Source: Flavobacterium johnsoniae
GTDB lineage: Bacteria; Bacteroidota; Bacteroidia; Flavobacteriales; Flavobacteriaceae
Direction: 5' to 3'
DNA: 64,000 bases
Assembly: GCF_030388325.1 (NCBI RefSeq)
Contig: NZ_CP103794.1
Location: forward strand, 5,022,001 to 5,086,000
This document shows, piece after piece, positions 53,342 to 63,045 of the stretch (its first letter is position 1; each line of letters opens with the position of its first letter). A program made the position numbers and the translations under genes. Under the pieces are notes generated by a model. It was given only the letters and a program-made list of their open reading frames with translations. It searched no databases and was not told the DNA's origin.

Positions 53342-54997
53342 TTAAAGCTTTATGTCGTTAATAATTTTTCCGTCGTCAATCGTAATCATACGGCTGCATT
53401 TGCTTTTCCAAATATCACTTTTAGAAGTTACAATTACAGTCCAATCATTTTCTTCGGAAAGTAAAAAATCAACAATTTTATTCGAAGTCAATTCGTCCAT
53501 TTTATCAACTGGATCTTCTAAGAATAAAATATTTGGTTTGCTCACAATACTTCTTGCCAAAAGAATCTTTTGAACATCAGAAGCAGAAAGTTCACGTCCT
53601 CCGGGATGAATTTGATTTTCTAATCCATTCTCGAAAGTTTTGATGTAAGGTGTAAGACCTACATTATCTAAAGCCCATTTTAAATCATCGCTATTTAATT
53701 CTTCATTTCCAAAAACAATATTCTCACGAATTGTTCCTGCAAATAAGGTATCGCCTTGCAAAAATGTACCTGCTTGTGCGCGATATGTATCTTCGCTAAG
53801 ACGATTCATATAATTATCGGTCACATACATCGCACCACTTTCTGGTTCTAAAACTCCTGAAAGTAATCGCAATAAAGTACTTTTTCCTGCACCGTTTGTT
53901 CCCGTAAGAATGATTTTTTCTCCTTGAGAGATTTTCAAATTAATATTCTTAAGAGACTTTTTATTGTGTTCTGGATAATTGTAATTGATGCTTTCTGTCT
54001 CGATATTGATTCCTTTCTCTGTTTTGTCTGAAGTTTCAGGAATACAAGAAATTTCCATATCGGTTACTTGACCAATTTTTTCGACAGAAGTCAAAACGTC
54101 GTAGAAAGATTCTAATCCGAAAATGATTTTTTCTACCGAGTTAATCAATAATACAATTACAATTTCAGCTGCTACGAACTGCCCTATGTTCATTTGGTGG
54201 TGAATTACCAGAAAACCACCGATCGATAATAAGGCAGCAGTAACAATTACTTTAAAAATAGTAAGCTGAATATATTGTTTTTTCATTACCTGAAAGTGCT
54301 TTTCGCGGTAATTTACGTAGTTACTCACATAACCGTCGTTTCTTTCTAAAGCATATTCGAAAGCTCCTTTTCTGCGGAAACTTTCTCTGTTTCTAGCAAT
54401 TTCTTGAAGCCACGCTGCAACTTTATATTTAAATTTTGATTCGTTAAGACTGGTTTCTAATCCGTCTTTGTATGAGAATTTAAAAATTACCCATAAAATG
54501 ACAATGAAAAGAAGTCCGATAACCATAAAGAAAGAATGGTATAAGACTAATAAAATAATACCAAGACCAACTTGAAGAAATGCTGTACAGAAATCTAAAA
54601 GCAATTTTGCTGTTCCTTTTTGCACCATTAAAGTATCAAAAAAGCGGTTTGCTTTTTCTGGAGCATATTCTGAATACATTTCCTTAAATTTAATTAAGGG
54701 CATTCTATAAGCAAATTCAAAAGAAGATCGAACGAAAATTCGCTGTTGCAGATTTTCTACAATTCGGAGCTGTAAAATGGTCAAAATTCCGCCAAAACCA
54801 ACTCCAATTGTAACTAGAATTACAAGAACAATCCAAGAAACGCTCAGCTGTCCGCTTTGAATGAAATTAATAATGGCCTGGATTCCTAAAGGCAGGGAAA
54901 GATTTACTAAACCTGCAAATGCAGCATAGAAGATAATTTGATATACATCGCGCTTATCAAGCTGCAATAAGTTATAAAAACGTTTAAATGGTGTCAT
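53342..54997 (-). CDS. ABC exporter (type I secretion-like) with degenerate ATPase motifs
   Basis: This 551-residue half-transporter has six membrane helices in the first ~300 residues and one nucleotide-binding domain. There is no N-terminal C39 peptidase. Walker A is intact (GTNGAGKST, about 361-369), as is the Q-loop (FLQGDTLF). The signature reads LSASDVQK instead of LSGGQ, Walker B reads LFLEDP (D/E swapped to E/D), and the switch His is Lys (VIVTSKSD). ATP hydrolysis may therefore be weak or altered. With HlyD and TolC it would form a tripartite exporter. The substrate is unknown. Confidence 0.88.
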   Translation of the reverse strand: MTPFKRFYNLLQLDKRDVYQIIFYAAFAGLVNLSLPLGIQAIINFIQSGQLSVSWIVLVILVTIGVGFGGILTILQLRIVENLQQRIFVRSSFEFAYRMPLIKFKEMYSEYAPEKANRFFDTLMVQKGTAKLLLDFCTAFLQVGLGIILLVLYHSFFMVIGLLFIVILWVIFKFSYKDGLETSLNESKFKYKVAAWLQEIARNRESFRRKGAFEYALERNDGYVSNYVNYREKHFQVMKKQYIQLTIFKVIVTAALLSIGGFLVIHHQMNIGQFVAAEIVIVLLINSVEKIIFGLESFYDVLTSVEKIGQVTDMEISCIPETSDKTEKGINIETESINYNYPEHNKKSLKNINLKISQGEKIILTGTNGAGKSTLLRLLSGVLEPESGAMYVTDNYMNRLSEDTYRAQAGTFLQGDTLFAGTIRENIVFGNEELNSDDLKWALDNVGLTPYIKTFENGLENQIHPGGRELSASDVQKILLARSIVSKPNILFLEDPVDKMDELTSNKIVDFLLSEENDWTVIVTSKSDIWKSKCSRMITIDDGKIINDIKL

Positions 54998-55097
54998 GAA
55001 TGTAAGTATAAATACAAGATTATTACATAGAATAAATATACGGCAAAAACCGCATTTAGGATAAAGATTTTTCTTCTAATCCTTAAAAAGCAAGTAT

Positions 55098-55502
55098 TTA
55101 TGAATTTAGCCGAGGAGGCGGTATATCTATTTTACCATGAAAACCAAATGAAAATATTGTATTATCAATATATTTTTTCCCTTCTGATTCTATTAGAAAA
55201 TAGAAACTAGGCATTAATGATTCTGATGAAATCAAATATTCCATTAAAGGAATTCCTTTTGCTAATTTGGCAGTTTTGGTCTCTTTTGTTTTGTAGTCAT
55301 CCAGTTCTTCTGGAATTCCGTCACATTTGAATACTTTTTTTAGAAAATTACATGTAATGCCTTTAACGGTATAGGTTTCGGCATTATCACTAATGATTCG
55401 CGCCATACTATTTGAGATATTTAAACTGCTGATTAGAAAATAGCCGACTAGTAACGCCTGAAGGCATTTACAAAAAAAGCTATTTTTTATCCTATTCAAC
55501 AT
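55098..55502 (-). CDS. Small exported or membrane protein, 134 residues, unknown
   Basis: The N-terminus (FFCKCLQALLVGYFLISSLNI) is a signal peptide or membrane anchor. The rest is a soluble chain (TYTVKGITCNFLKKVFKCDG has two Cys that could form a disulfide) ending GKIDIPPPRLNS. No known domain is recognised. It lies 100 bases upstream of the ABC exporter on the same strand, so it may be an export substrate or an accessory factor. That is only context. Confidence 0.55.
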   Translation of the reverse strand: MLNRIKNSFFCKCLQALLVGYFLISSLNISNSMARIISDNAETYTVKGITCNFLKKVFKCDGIPEELDDYKTKETKTAKLAKGIPLMEYLISSESLMPSFYFLIESEGKKYIDNTIFSFGFHGKIDIPPPRLNS

Positions 55503-55862
55503 ACTCTAAAGGCGAAGATTTAAAATAAACCACTGAAATTCAATTAAAAACTCCAATGATTTAGGGCAATTATCTTGATTTTTCTAAGCGCGCAATTTAG
55601 ACCTAAATATTTTCTCCAACATTAGAATAACATTAGAATTTGGCTATTTACAAAACTTTAAAAATAAATTAACAGGACATTCTTACACTCAAAGAACAAT
55701 CGAAATTATATAACATCGACTGGCAATTCTATAACTCTCTCACCGATTTACGCTCTACTTTTGAATTCGATAATTATAAGCATAAAAACAATAAAAGTGT
55801 TACTAGAAGTATTACCAATAGAAGAAACTCCATTTATAAACGATTTAATACAAAATCAAGAT
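55503..55862 (+). pseudogene. Gap with possible frameshifted gene remnant before DUF1810
   Basis: This ~360-base stretch has no intact gene. From about 55690 the plus strand reads LKEQSKLYNIDWQFYNSLTD, then LRSTFEFDN without an ATG. A second frame then reads VLLEVLPIEETPFINDLIQN up to the DUF1810 ATG. The protein-like composition in two frames suggests decayed coding sequence. The original family was not identified. Confidence 0.3.
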
Positions 55863-56324
55863 ATGACTTACGCAAAGAATGATTTGACCCGATTTTTAGA
55901 TGCACAAAATAAATTGTATTTAACTGCTTTTTCTGAAATTAAAAAAGGTAAAAAAGAAACGCATTGGATGTGGTTTATATTTCCGCAAATCAAAGGTTTA
56001 GGAAAAAGCAATCTTTCTGATTATTATGGTGTTGCAGATTTAAAAGAAGCTACAGCGTTTTTAAATCATCCAATTTTATCGAAACATTTAATTGAGATTT
56101 CTAAACTTATGCTTACTTTAAATAAAAAATCTGCTGAAGGAATTTTGGGCGAACTAGGCGCTAAAAAATTGCATTCTTCTATGAGTTTATTTGTTCAGGT
56201 CGAAAATGCGCATCCGGTTTTTCAACAAGTTTTAGATACTTTTTTCTTCGGACATTTGGATCAAATGACTTTAAATTTTACTAAAAAAAATACTGCAAAT
56301 CTGCCAGTTGCAGTACTTTCTTAA
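55863..56324 (+). CDS. DUF1810 family protein
   Basis: About 153 residues from ATG 55863 (MTYAKNDLTRFLDAQ), the usual DUF1810 start. Family features are THWMWFIFPQIKGLG, SDYYGV and LGELGAKKLHSSMSLF. The family is uncharacterised and widespread. A TTG start at 55761 would add 34 residues not seen in the family. A hairpin terminator follows. Confidence 0.9.
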   Translation: MTYAKNDLTRFLDAQNKLYLTAFSEIKKGKKETHWMWFIFPQIKGLGKSNLSDYYGVADLKEATAFLNHPILSKHLIEISKLMLTLNKKSAEGILGELGAKKLHSSMSLFVQVENAHPVFQQVLDTFFFGHLDQMTLNFTKKNTANLPVAVLS

Positions 56325-56340
56325 TATTCTTAGGACTATA

Positions 56341-56379
56341 AAAAAAGCGTTTATTTCAATATGAAATAGACGCTTTTTT
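56341..56379 (+). terminator. Intrinsic terminator of the DUF1810 gene
   Basis: AAAAAAGCGTTTATTTCA / TGAAATAGACGCTTTTTT, one T.G wobble, loop ATA, 16 bases after the stop. Confidence 0.8.
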
Positions 56380-56400
56380 ATTTCACAAAAACTGATCCCA

Positions 56401-56529
56401 GAGGACTTAATATTTATAGATTATTTATATCTCACCACAAAAACCTTAGAGAGGCGAAATGTATCGCTCTTCCAGAGCTTTAGTAAATTGAGGAAATTTA
56501 ATTACCTATAAATATTTAGCTTCTCCGAA
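56401..56529. repeat. Degraded repeat-like element
   Basis: The ends GAGGACTTAATATTTATAG and CTATAAATATTTAGCTTCTC are roughly inverted copies. Between them are GAGGCGAAATG and CGCTCTTCCAGAGC but no ORF. Together with the two flanking terminators this fills the 300-base gap. Confidence 0.3.
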
Positions 56530-56551
56530 GCCTTCAATTTTGAAAAATAAA

Positions 56552-56584
56552 AAAAGGCTGTCTCAAAAGTCGAGACAGCCTTTT
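56552..56584 (-). terminator. Intrinsic terminator of dsbD
   Basis: AAAAGGCTGTCTC / GAGACAGCCTTTT with loop AAAAGTC, about 40 bases past the dsbD stop. Confidence 0.85.
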
Positions 56585-56624
56585 CATCAACAATAATAAA
56601 TATAAAATAAAGGTAAAATTCTGT

Positions 56625-58670
56625 TTACGAACTTTTCTCAAAATTAGAAACTCCTTTTTGAAGCCAGTTTAAATACTCCTTAATATCAGGATTATACGCC
56701 GAAGTCTCATTTAAAGTTTCTCCCTCATGATTAACCAAAACATAAAATGGCTGTGCGTTTGTTTTATAAGTAAGCGTTTGAAATTCGCTCCATTTTTGTC
56801 CAATGTATTTTAGTTTTTTTCCTGTAAGTTTTGAAGTAATTTGTTCCTCTGGATTTAATTCTCTTTTGTCATCTACATATAGCGAAATCAAAACCAAATC
56901 GCCTTTTAAGATTTTCTGAATCTTTTCGTCAGACCAAACATTATCTTCCATTTTACGGCAATTTACGCAGGCATGACCTGTAAAATCAATCATAACAGGT
57001 TTTCCGATTTTTTTGGCGTATTGCATTCCTAAATCATAATCGGTAAAGGCTATAATATTATGCGGACCAAGTTCTGCGCCTTCTGGAAGATTTTGTGCTA
57101 TTTCTTTCGACGATGAATTATTTAAACCATTCGGAATTTCACTATAATGCATTGGCGGCGGAAAACCGCTAATCATTTTCAATGGCGCGCCCCAAATTCC
57201 TGGAATTAAATAAATGGTAAAAGCCAGAACTACAACTCCAAGTCCTAATCTTGGAACACTGATATTCGAAATCGGACTATCGTGCGGCAATTGGATTTTT
57301 CCAAATAAATAAAAAGTCAGCGTTCCGAAAATGGCAATCCAAATCGCTAAAAATGTTTCTCTTTCTAACCAATGCAATTGTAAAACCAAATCTGCATTTG
57401 ATAGAAATTTAAAAGCCAAAGCCATTTCTAAAAATCCTAAAAATACTTTAACCGAATTGAGCCAACCGCCCGATTTTGGCAACGAATTCAACCAACCCGG
57501 AAAAGCCGCAAACAAAGTAAACGGCAATGCCAAAGCGAGAGAAAAACCAAACATTCCGACAAAAGGTGCAATTCCTCCGCGCGAAGCGGCTTCTACCAAT
57601 AAAGTTCCGACAATTGGACCTGTGCAAGAAAATGATACAATTGCCAAAGCCAAAGCCATAAATAATATTCCGATAATTCCACCTTTATCTGCCTGCGAAT
57701 CGACTTTGTTTGCCCATGCATTTGGCAACATAATTTCGAATGCGCCCAAAAAAGAGAATGCAAAAATCATTAGAAGAACAAAAAAGATCAGATTGAACCA
57801 AACATTTGTCGAAAGCGCGTTTAGAGAATCTGCTCCAAAAATCCAAGTCACTATGGCTCCGAGAAAGATATAAATGGTAATAATTGCAATTCCGTAAAAA
57901 ATGGCTTTTCTAATTCCTTGCGATTTGGTTTTGCTTTGTTTGGTAAAAAAACTCACCGTCATCGGAATCATTGGGAAAACGCAAGGCGTAAGCAAAGCCG
58001 CAAAACCTGAGAAAAAAGACAAGATAAAAATTGTCCATAAACTTCTTGATGCTGTTTCTGGATTTTGTTTTTTAAACACTTTTTGAGGCGTTTTTACAAT
58101 TTTTGACAGAACAATTTCTGCTTTTTTTTCTTGTAAGACTGTTCCAGAAGAATCAACTTCTTCAATTTTTGTTTCTGTATTTACTGCACTTTCAATTAAA
58201 GTTTTCGCTTTCGCGGAAGGAACAATGTTAAACTCCAATTCATCAGTTCCAGGCGGAAGGCAATTTTCATCGTTACAAACCATAAACTCAACATCTGCTT
58301 TAATTTTTAAAGGGTTCGATGATAGTAATCTAATGCGCTGTCTAAAAGTGGTTTCTTTCTCAAAAAACTTAATCTGCATTTTAAAAACAGGATCGTTTAC
58401 AATTTTGCCTTTTTCTTCTTTTACTCCTCCAAACAACTCAAATTCAGAACTTTTAGCAAAAGAAAAGCGAGTCGGAATTGGTCCTCCGTCTTGTACATTC
58501 TGACTGTATAAATGCCAGCCTGGCTCTATAATGGCTTTTACCTGCAATTCGTATTCATTTCCAGAAATATTCTCGACACTGGTTTTCCATTTTATAGGAT
58601 TGTAGATTTGAGCTTTAATGAAAGTGGAAAACAACAGGAAGAAGCCCAATAAAAAAATATTATTTTTCAT
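56625..58670 (-). CDS. dsbD: Protein-disulfide reductase DsbD
   Basis: This 681-residue protein has a signal peptide (LLFSTFIKAQ), then an N-terminal DsbD-alpha-like domain with the CNDENC pair. A central eight-helix part contains redox Cys in LLTPCVFPMIP and FSCTGPIVGT. The C-terminal thioredoxin domain has CVNC (FTGHACVNCRKMED, about 570). It passes electrons from cytoplasmic thioredoxin to periplasmic proteins such as the TlpA homologues in this window. The length is that of full DsbD. It is transcribed alone. Confidence 0.94.
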   Translation of the reverse strand: MKNNIFLLGFFLLFSTFIKAQIYNPIKWKTSVENISGNEYELQVKAIIEPGWHLYSQNVQDGGPIPTRFSFAKSSEFELFGGVKEEKGKIVNDPVFKMQIKFFEKETTFRQRIRLLSSNPLKIKADVEFMVCNDENCLPPGTDELEFNIVPSAKAKTLIESAVNTETKIEEVDSSGTVLQEKKAEIVLSKIVKTPQKVFKKQNPETASRSLWTIFILSFFSGFAALLTPCVFPMIPMTVSFFTKQSKTKSQGIRKAIFYGIAIITIYIFLGAIVTWIFGADSLNALSTNVWFNLIFFVLLMIFAFSFLGAFEIMLPNAWANKVDSQADKGGIIGILFMALALAIVSFSCTGPIVGTLLVEAASRGGIAPFVGMFGFSLALALPFTLFAAFPGWLNSLPKSGGWLNSVKVFLGFLEMALAFKFLSNADLVLQLHWLERETFLAIWIAIFGTLTFYLFGKIQLPHDSPISNISVPRLGLGVVVLAFTIYLIPGIWGAPLKMISGFPPPMHYSEIPNGLNNSSSKEIAQNLPEGAELGPHNIIAFTDYDLGMQYAKKIGKPVMIDFTGHACVNCRKMEDNVWSDEKIQKILKGDLVLISLYVDDKRELNPEEQITSKLTGKKLKYIGQKWSEFQTLTYKTNAQPFYVLVNHEGETLNETSAYNPDIKEYLNWLQKGVSNFEKSS

Positions 58671-58689
58671 GGGTTAAAATCTTTAATTA

Positions 58690-58718
58690 AGAGGGCTGAA
58701 TAGCTAAAACAACCCTCT
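58690..58718 (-). terminator. Probable terminator of the peptidase operon
   Basis: AGAGGGCTG / CAACCCTCT hairpin (one wobble pair) lies about 95 bases past the M16 stop. The T tract is weak (TTAATT), so confidence is modest. Confidence 0.4.
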
Positions 58719-58810
58719 ATGAAATCCGCTATACAAATTAAATTGCTTACTAATTCAAAATATTATTTGATAGGGAATTACAAATTAAACTCTAATAAAA
58801 ATGGGTTAGA

Positions 58811-61627
58811 TTATTTTAGCGGTTTGAAAACAATTTCCATAGAATCTGCATTTGCTAATAAAGCGTTAGCAAAATCCTGAATGTCTTTGGCTGAAATGTT
58901 TTTTACAATGTCTTCAAAATTTTTCGGATCATTTATATTGTAACCTTCTTCAAAATAATTCGAAAGCAAACTCATGCTGTAACTGTTAAAGTTTTTGCTG
59001 TCTTCTCTAGATTTTAAGTAATTTTTTCTTGTCTTTTCAATATCTTCTGAAGCAATTTCGCCTTTTTTGATTTTATCAATTTCCTGATATACAATTGGCA
59101 ATAAATGTTCTACTTTGTCTGCATCACAATCAAAAGTAATTTGAATACCTCCTTTTGCAATTGGATCTTTTACTAAAGAACCTTTAACTTGTGCGCCATA
59201 AGTACCGCCTTCTTTTTCACGAAGACTTTCTGTGTAGCGCAAAGTCAGAATATCACCTAAAAAAGAATTCAAAATTCTATTCTTTTGAGAATAAGCGTAA
59301 TCTTTCATAAAAGCAATATTTACAGAACTTTTAGGAGTTTCCATTTTTATAAAAACATCACGATCAATTTTCTTCGAAGTCCATTCTGGAACATCGATTT
59401 TGAATTTTTCTTTTCTTTTAATTCCTTTTATGCTCGCAATATATTTTTCTAATAATGGTTTCAAAACTTCTGGAGTAACATCTCCCACAATATAAAATTG
59501 AAAGTTTGAAACGTCTGCAAAACGGTCTAAATAAATAGATTTCATTTTTTCAAAAGATAAATCATCAATATACTTTTGATCTAATGGTCGAATTTTTGGA
59601 TTATTTTTTCCGTAAACAATATTCGACATACTATCCTGCATTTTTGCATTTATGTCGTTTTCTCTGTTTTTTAAAGAATTTTGAAGTCTTTGTTTTAAAA
59701 GATCATACATCTGAAGATCAAATCTCGGCTGCACAAAACGTAAATGAACCAATTCCATCATGGTTTCAATGTCTTTTACATTTGCAGAACCGCTTACTTC
59801 TTCTTTTAAAGAGCTAATAGTTACGTAAGAATTTGCAATTTTCCCTTTTAAAACCTTTTCCAAATCAACATTTGAAAGTTCGCCAATTCCAGACATCATT
59901 GCCAAACTTGTAGAACGATACGCAGAAGGCATGTCTTCAAATTTATACAAAGAGATTCCGCCCTGACTTTCTGCTTCTAAATTGACTTGTTTTTTGTTTT
60001 TATCTGCAAATTTGTAATGTACTTTTACACCATTACTCAAAACAAAAGTAGTCGCATCAATGGCTGTTTCTTTTTTCTCAGAAACAATTTTTCCTGGATT
60101 AATTTTCAGATTTCCTAAAAGTGTTTTTCCTTCAAATGTATCTACATAAGCTTGCAATGAAGAATCGTTTTCGGCTTTCTGAATAATATCAAATGCTTTT
60201 TCTTGTGTTAAATTTTCTTCGCCTTCAACACCAGTTACCGTTACTACGCGATTTTTCTGTGTATATAATTTGCTAATTTGTTCTTGAAGAATTTTAGTGT
60301 CAATATTTTTTAAAATACTTTTTACCATTTTAAATTCAGCAACAGGATCTGCTATTACATCATGTTTCAAATAATCGTCTTTTACCATTCCGATCACTTG
60401 TTTGTGCGAAATCTCATTTTGCTTATCTAAATAATTTTCATAACCCGAAATAGTTTCTGTAACGGCTCTTTCGATTTCGCCTTTAGAAAAACCAAATTTA
60501 TATGCGCGAACCCATTCTTTCATAACCAAAGCAAAAGCCTCAGCTTGTTTTTCTGGTTTTGGAGAAATACTCATTATCCAAATGTCATTTAATCGAGAAT
60601 AGTTTTGGTATCCGATTTTTGCGCCTTTAAATGGACATTCTTGTTTTTGAGCCATTTCTGCCAAACGATTATTCAAAATAGAAAAAGATAATCTTTGCTG
60701 GGTTGTTTTTTCTAATTCGGCATAAGTATTCGTTGATTTTTCAGTTTCATGGCGAATCATAAAACTAATATTCGAAGTCGAAATTTCTTTGTCTAATGCC
60801 AATTTGAACGTTGGTTCTAGTCTTTCTGGAATCGCAATTTCAAAACGTTTTTTCGGATTTTGAGGCGTCGGAATATCTGCAAAAAGTTTTTTGATTTTTG
60901 CTTCAATTTCGTCTGCATTAATATCTCCAACAATGGCGATTGCCTGTAAATCTGGACGATACCAATCTTTATAAAAATCTTTTAAAACCTGATATTTGAA
61001 GTTTTTCACAATATCCATATCGCCAATCGGCATGCGTTCTGCGTAAAGCGAATTATTGTAATAATAAGGCGCTAATTGATTATAAATTCTAGCTCCAGCA
61101 TTTTGTCTCGTACGCCATTCTTCTGTAATCACGCCACGTTCTGCGTCGATTTCTTCATTCGTTAGAGATAAAAAATTGGACCAATCGTGCAGAACCAGCA
61201 AACAAGTATCGACAACTCCGCCATCTTTTGACGGAATATTGTCTAAGTTGTAAACCGTTTCGTCTGTGCTCGTGTAAGCATTGATGTTTTTTCCGAAAAC
61301 GGCTCCTTGTTTTTGAAGTGTATTCAAAATGCCTTTTCCTTCAAAATGTTTGGTTCCGTTAAACGCCATATGTTCTAGAAAATGCGCCAGACCTTTCTGC
61401 TGGTCATTTTCTAAAATAGAACCCACGTTTTGAATGATATAATAACTTGCCGTATTTTTATTTACCTCAGTCGGATAAATATAATACGTCATTCCGTTTG
61501 GCAAAACTCCCTTTTTTATCTTTTGATTAACCGCAATTGGATCAGTCGATTTAAAGTTTTGCGCTTTCGCGGATGAAAAACATCCAGCGACAAACAGTAA
61601 GATTGCTATTTTTTTGCTGTATTTCAT
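58811..61627 (-). CDS. M16 family zinc metallopeptidase (pitrilysin-like), double-length
   Basis: This 938-residue protein has a signal peptide (FVAGCFSSAKAQ). The inverted zinc motif is H82-F-L-E85-H86 (AHFLEHMAFNGT), and the third ligand is probably E163 in DAERGVITEEW. A second, inactive M16 half follows (from about 500), as in family members with N- and C-terminal lobes in one chain. It degrades peptides in the periplasm or at the surface. It is the last gene of the run retropepsin-TlpA-M16. Confidence 0.93.
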   Translation of the reverse strand: MKYSKKIAILLFVAGCFSSAKAQNFKSTDPIAVNQKIKKGVLPNGMTYYIYPTEVNKNTASYYIIQNVGSILENDQQKGLAHFLEHMAFNGTKHFEGKGILNTLQKQGAVFGKNINAYTSTDETVYNLDNIPSKDGGVVDTCLLVLHDWSNFLSLTNEEIDAERGVITEEWRTRQNAGARIYNQLAPYYYNNSLYAERMPIGDMDIVKNFKYQVLKDFYKDWYRPDLQAIAIVGDINADEIEAKIKKLFADIPTPQNPKKRFEIAIPERLEPTFKLALDKEISTSNISFMIRHETEKSTNTYAELEKTTQQRLSFSILNNRLAEMAQKQECPFKGAKIGYQNYSRLNDIWIMSISPKPEKQAEAFALVMKEWVRAYKFGFSKGEIERAVTETISGYENYLDKQNEISHKQVIGMVKDDYLKHDVIADPVAEFKMVKSILKNIDTKILQEQISKLYTQKNRVVTVTGVEGEENLTQEKAFDIIQKAENDSSLQAYVDTFEGKTLLGNLKINPGKIVSEKKETAIDATTFVLSNGVKVHYKFADKNKKQVNLEAESQGGISLYKFEDMPSAYRSTSLAMMSGIGELSNVDLEKVLKGKIANSYVTISSLKEEVSGSANVKDIETMMELVHLRFVQPRFDLQMYDLLKQRLQNSLKNRENDINAKMQDSMSNIVYGKNNPKIRPLDQKYIDDLSFEKMKSIYLDRFADVSNFQFYIVGDVTPEVLKPLLEKYIASIKGIKRKEKFKIDVPEWTSKKIDRDVFIKMETPKSSVNIAFMKDYAYSQKNRILNSFLGDILTLRYTESLREKEGGTYGAQVKGSLVKDPIAKGGIQITFDCDADKVEHLLPIVYQEIDKIKKGEIASEDIEKTRKNYLKSREDSKNFNSYSMSLLSNYFEEGYNINDPKNFEDIVKNISAKDIQDFANALLANADSMEIVFKPLK

Positions 61628-61638
61628 AAAGCTAATTA

Positions 61639-63021
61639 TTAACTCTTCAATAATTTATCCAATTGAACTCTCAATTCTGGATTGGACGGACGAAGCGCAT
61701 CGGCGTTGATGATATTTCCTTTTGTATCAAATAATAAAAATCTCGGAATGGCATTCACATCATAATTTTTAGCCACATCAGAACCAAAATCTTTGTCAGT
61801 CATTAACTGAATTCCTTTTAATTGTTCTTTTGTAACGTAATCTTTCCATTTTTGAGCATCTTTTGCTTTGTCTAATGAAAGGCTTACAAAAACGATATTT
61901 TTTCCGTGATAATCTTCCTCGATTTTTTTCATGTGAGGAATCTCAGTTTTACAAGGTCCGCACCAAGTTGCCCATAAATCGATGTAGACAAATTTACCTT
62001 TAAAATCTGAAAAAGAAACTGGTTTGTCATTGATATCTTTATAAGTAAAATCTAACCCTTTCTGTCCTACACTTTTATGCAACACTTTTTCGTACTCTAA
62101 TAAAAATGCTTTACTAGCATCTGAAACCATTAATGGTTTAATACTTGGCGCAATTTTCTCGTATTCTTCGATTTTCATTCTAGAAGTTGCAACGGCATCG
62201 CGCAAATAAACATCTTTAAGCGCTGGATCTGTAATATGCGTAATTGCTTCTGTTAAATCTAAACGTTTTGGCGCATCACCAGAATTCATTGTTACATAAA
62301 AGAAATAATTTGACATTAGAGAAACGCCATTTTGCAATTTTAATAAATCTGGATCTGTAAACTTTTTATCTGTCTGCCAAGTTTTTATTACGGCAGGACG
62401 ATCGTCTTTATCTGGAAATGCAGTTCTTGGCATTCTGAAAAAAGTATAAGTCAATTCTTCAACATCTGTTGCAACGGCCAATTTTAATAATTTATTGAAT
62501 GTCGCGTCTTTCGTTTTTATAGATTTAGAAAATTCATCAGCTTTTGCAACTCCTTTGTCAATGAAAGGATAAAATTCTACGTAAGTTACATTTCCGCCTA
62601 ATCTCGCAAAAGGTGCAAATTCGTTATAGATTTCATTTGCTTTTTGAACTAAAGCGTTCTGTCCGATATTTTTTCCGCTCAAAACGTAAGAATCTTTACT
62701 TATTGCAAGATTGATATCCAATTTTGGCTCTAAATACAAACGAATTAATTGGTTTCTGCTTTTAAATTGTCCATAATCCACATAATAAAAGCCAGCGGCT
62801 GAAACTGGTGTCAAAAAGCCAAACTCCCCCAGAGAATTAACTTTTGCGGTAGCCGCAACAACTGGCTTTCCTTCTTCAACATTGTAAAGCGTGATTTCTT
62901 TTGTTTTTAAATCTGGAATCGCAATTGTTCCTTTAATTACTGCATAATCAGACAGATTTACAGCATAACTCATTTGAACCATAATAAAGGTCATAATGAA
63001 ATAAAAAGCATTCTTTTTCAT
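61639..63021 (-). CDS. TlpA-like thiol-disulfide protein
   Basis: This 460-residue protein has a signal peptide (FIMTFIMVQMSYA). The N-terminal ~310 residues are a beta-rich and helical part common in Bacteroidota TlpA-type proteins (KGTIAIPDLKTKEITLY...). The C-terminal thioredoxin domain has WCGPC (about 354; LWATWCGPCKTEIPHM). It is probably a periplasmic reductase fed by DsbD. It starts 25 bases from the retropepsin gene and ends 12 bases before M16, so the three genes are one operon. Confidence 0.9.
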   Translation of the reverse strand: MKKNAFYFIMTFIMVQMSYAVNLSDYAVIKGTIAIPDLKTKEITLYNVEEGKPVVAATAKVNSLGEFGFLTPVSAAGFYYVDYGQFKSRNQLIRLYLEPKLDINLAISKDSYVLSGKNIGQNALVQKANEIYNEFAPFARLGGNVTYVEFYPFIDKGVAKADEFSKSIKTKDATFNKLLKLAVATDVEELTYTFFRMPRTAFPDKDDRPAVIKTWQTDKKFTDPDLLKLQNGVSLMSNYFFYVTMNSGDAPKRLDLTEAITHITDPALKDVYLRDAVATSRMKIEEYEKIAPSIKPLMVSDASKAFLLEYEKVLHKSVGQKGLDFTYKDINDKPVSFSDFKGKFVYIDLWATWCGPCKTEIPHMKKIEEDYHGKNIVFVSLSLDKAKDAQKWKDYVTKEQLKGIQLMTDKDFGSDVAKNYDVNAIPRFLLFDTKGNIINADALRPSNPELRVQLDKLLKS

Positions 63022-63045
63022 ATTTTTTGTTTTTTGTTGATAGTT

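Noticed and set aside
57331..57873. 180-codon plus-strand ORF opposite dsbD
   Set aside because: Shadow of the DsbD membrane domain with Lys/Asn/Pro-rich low-complexity translation.
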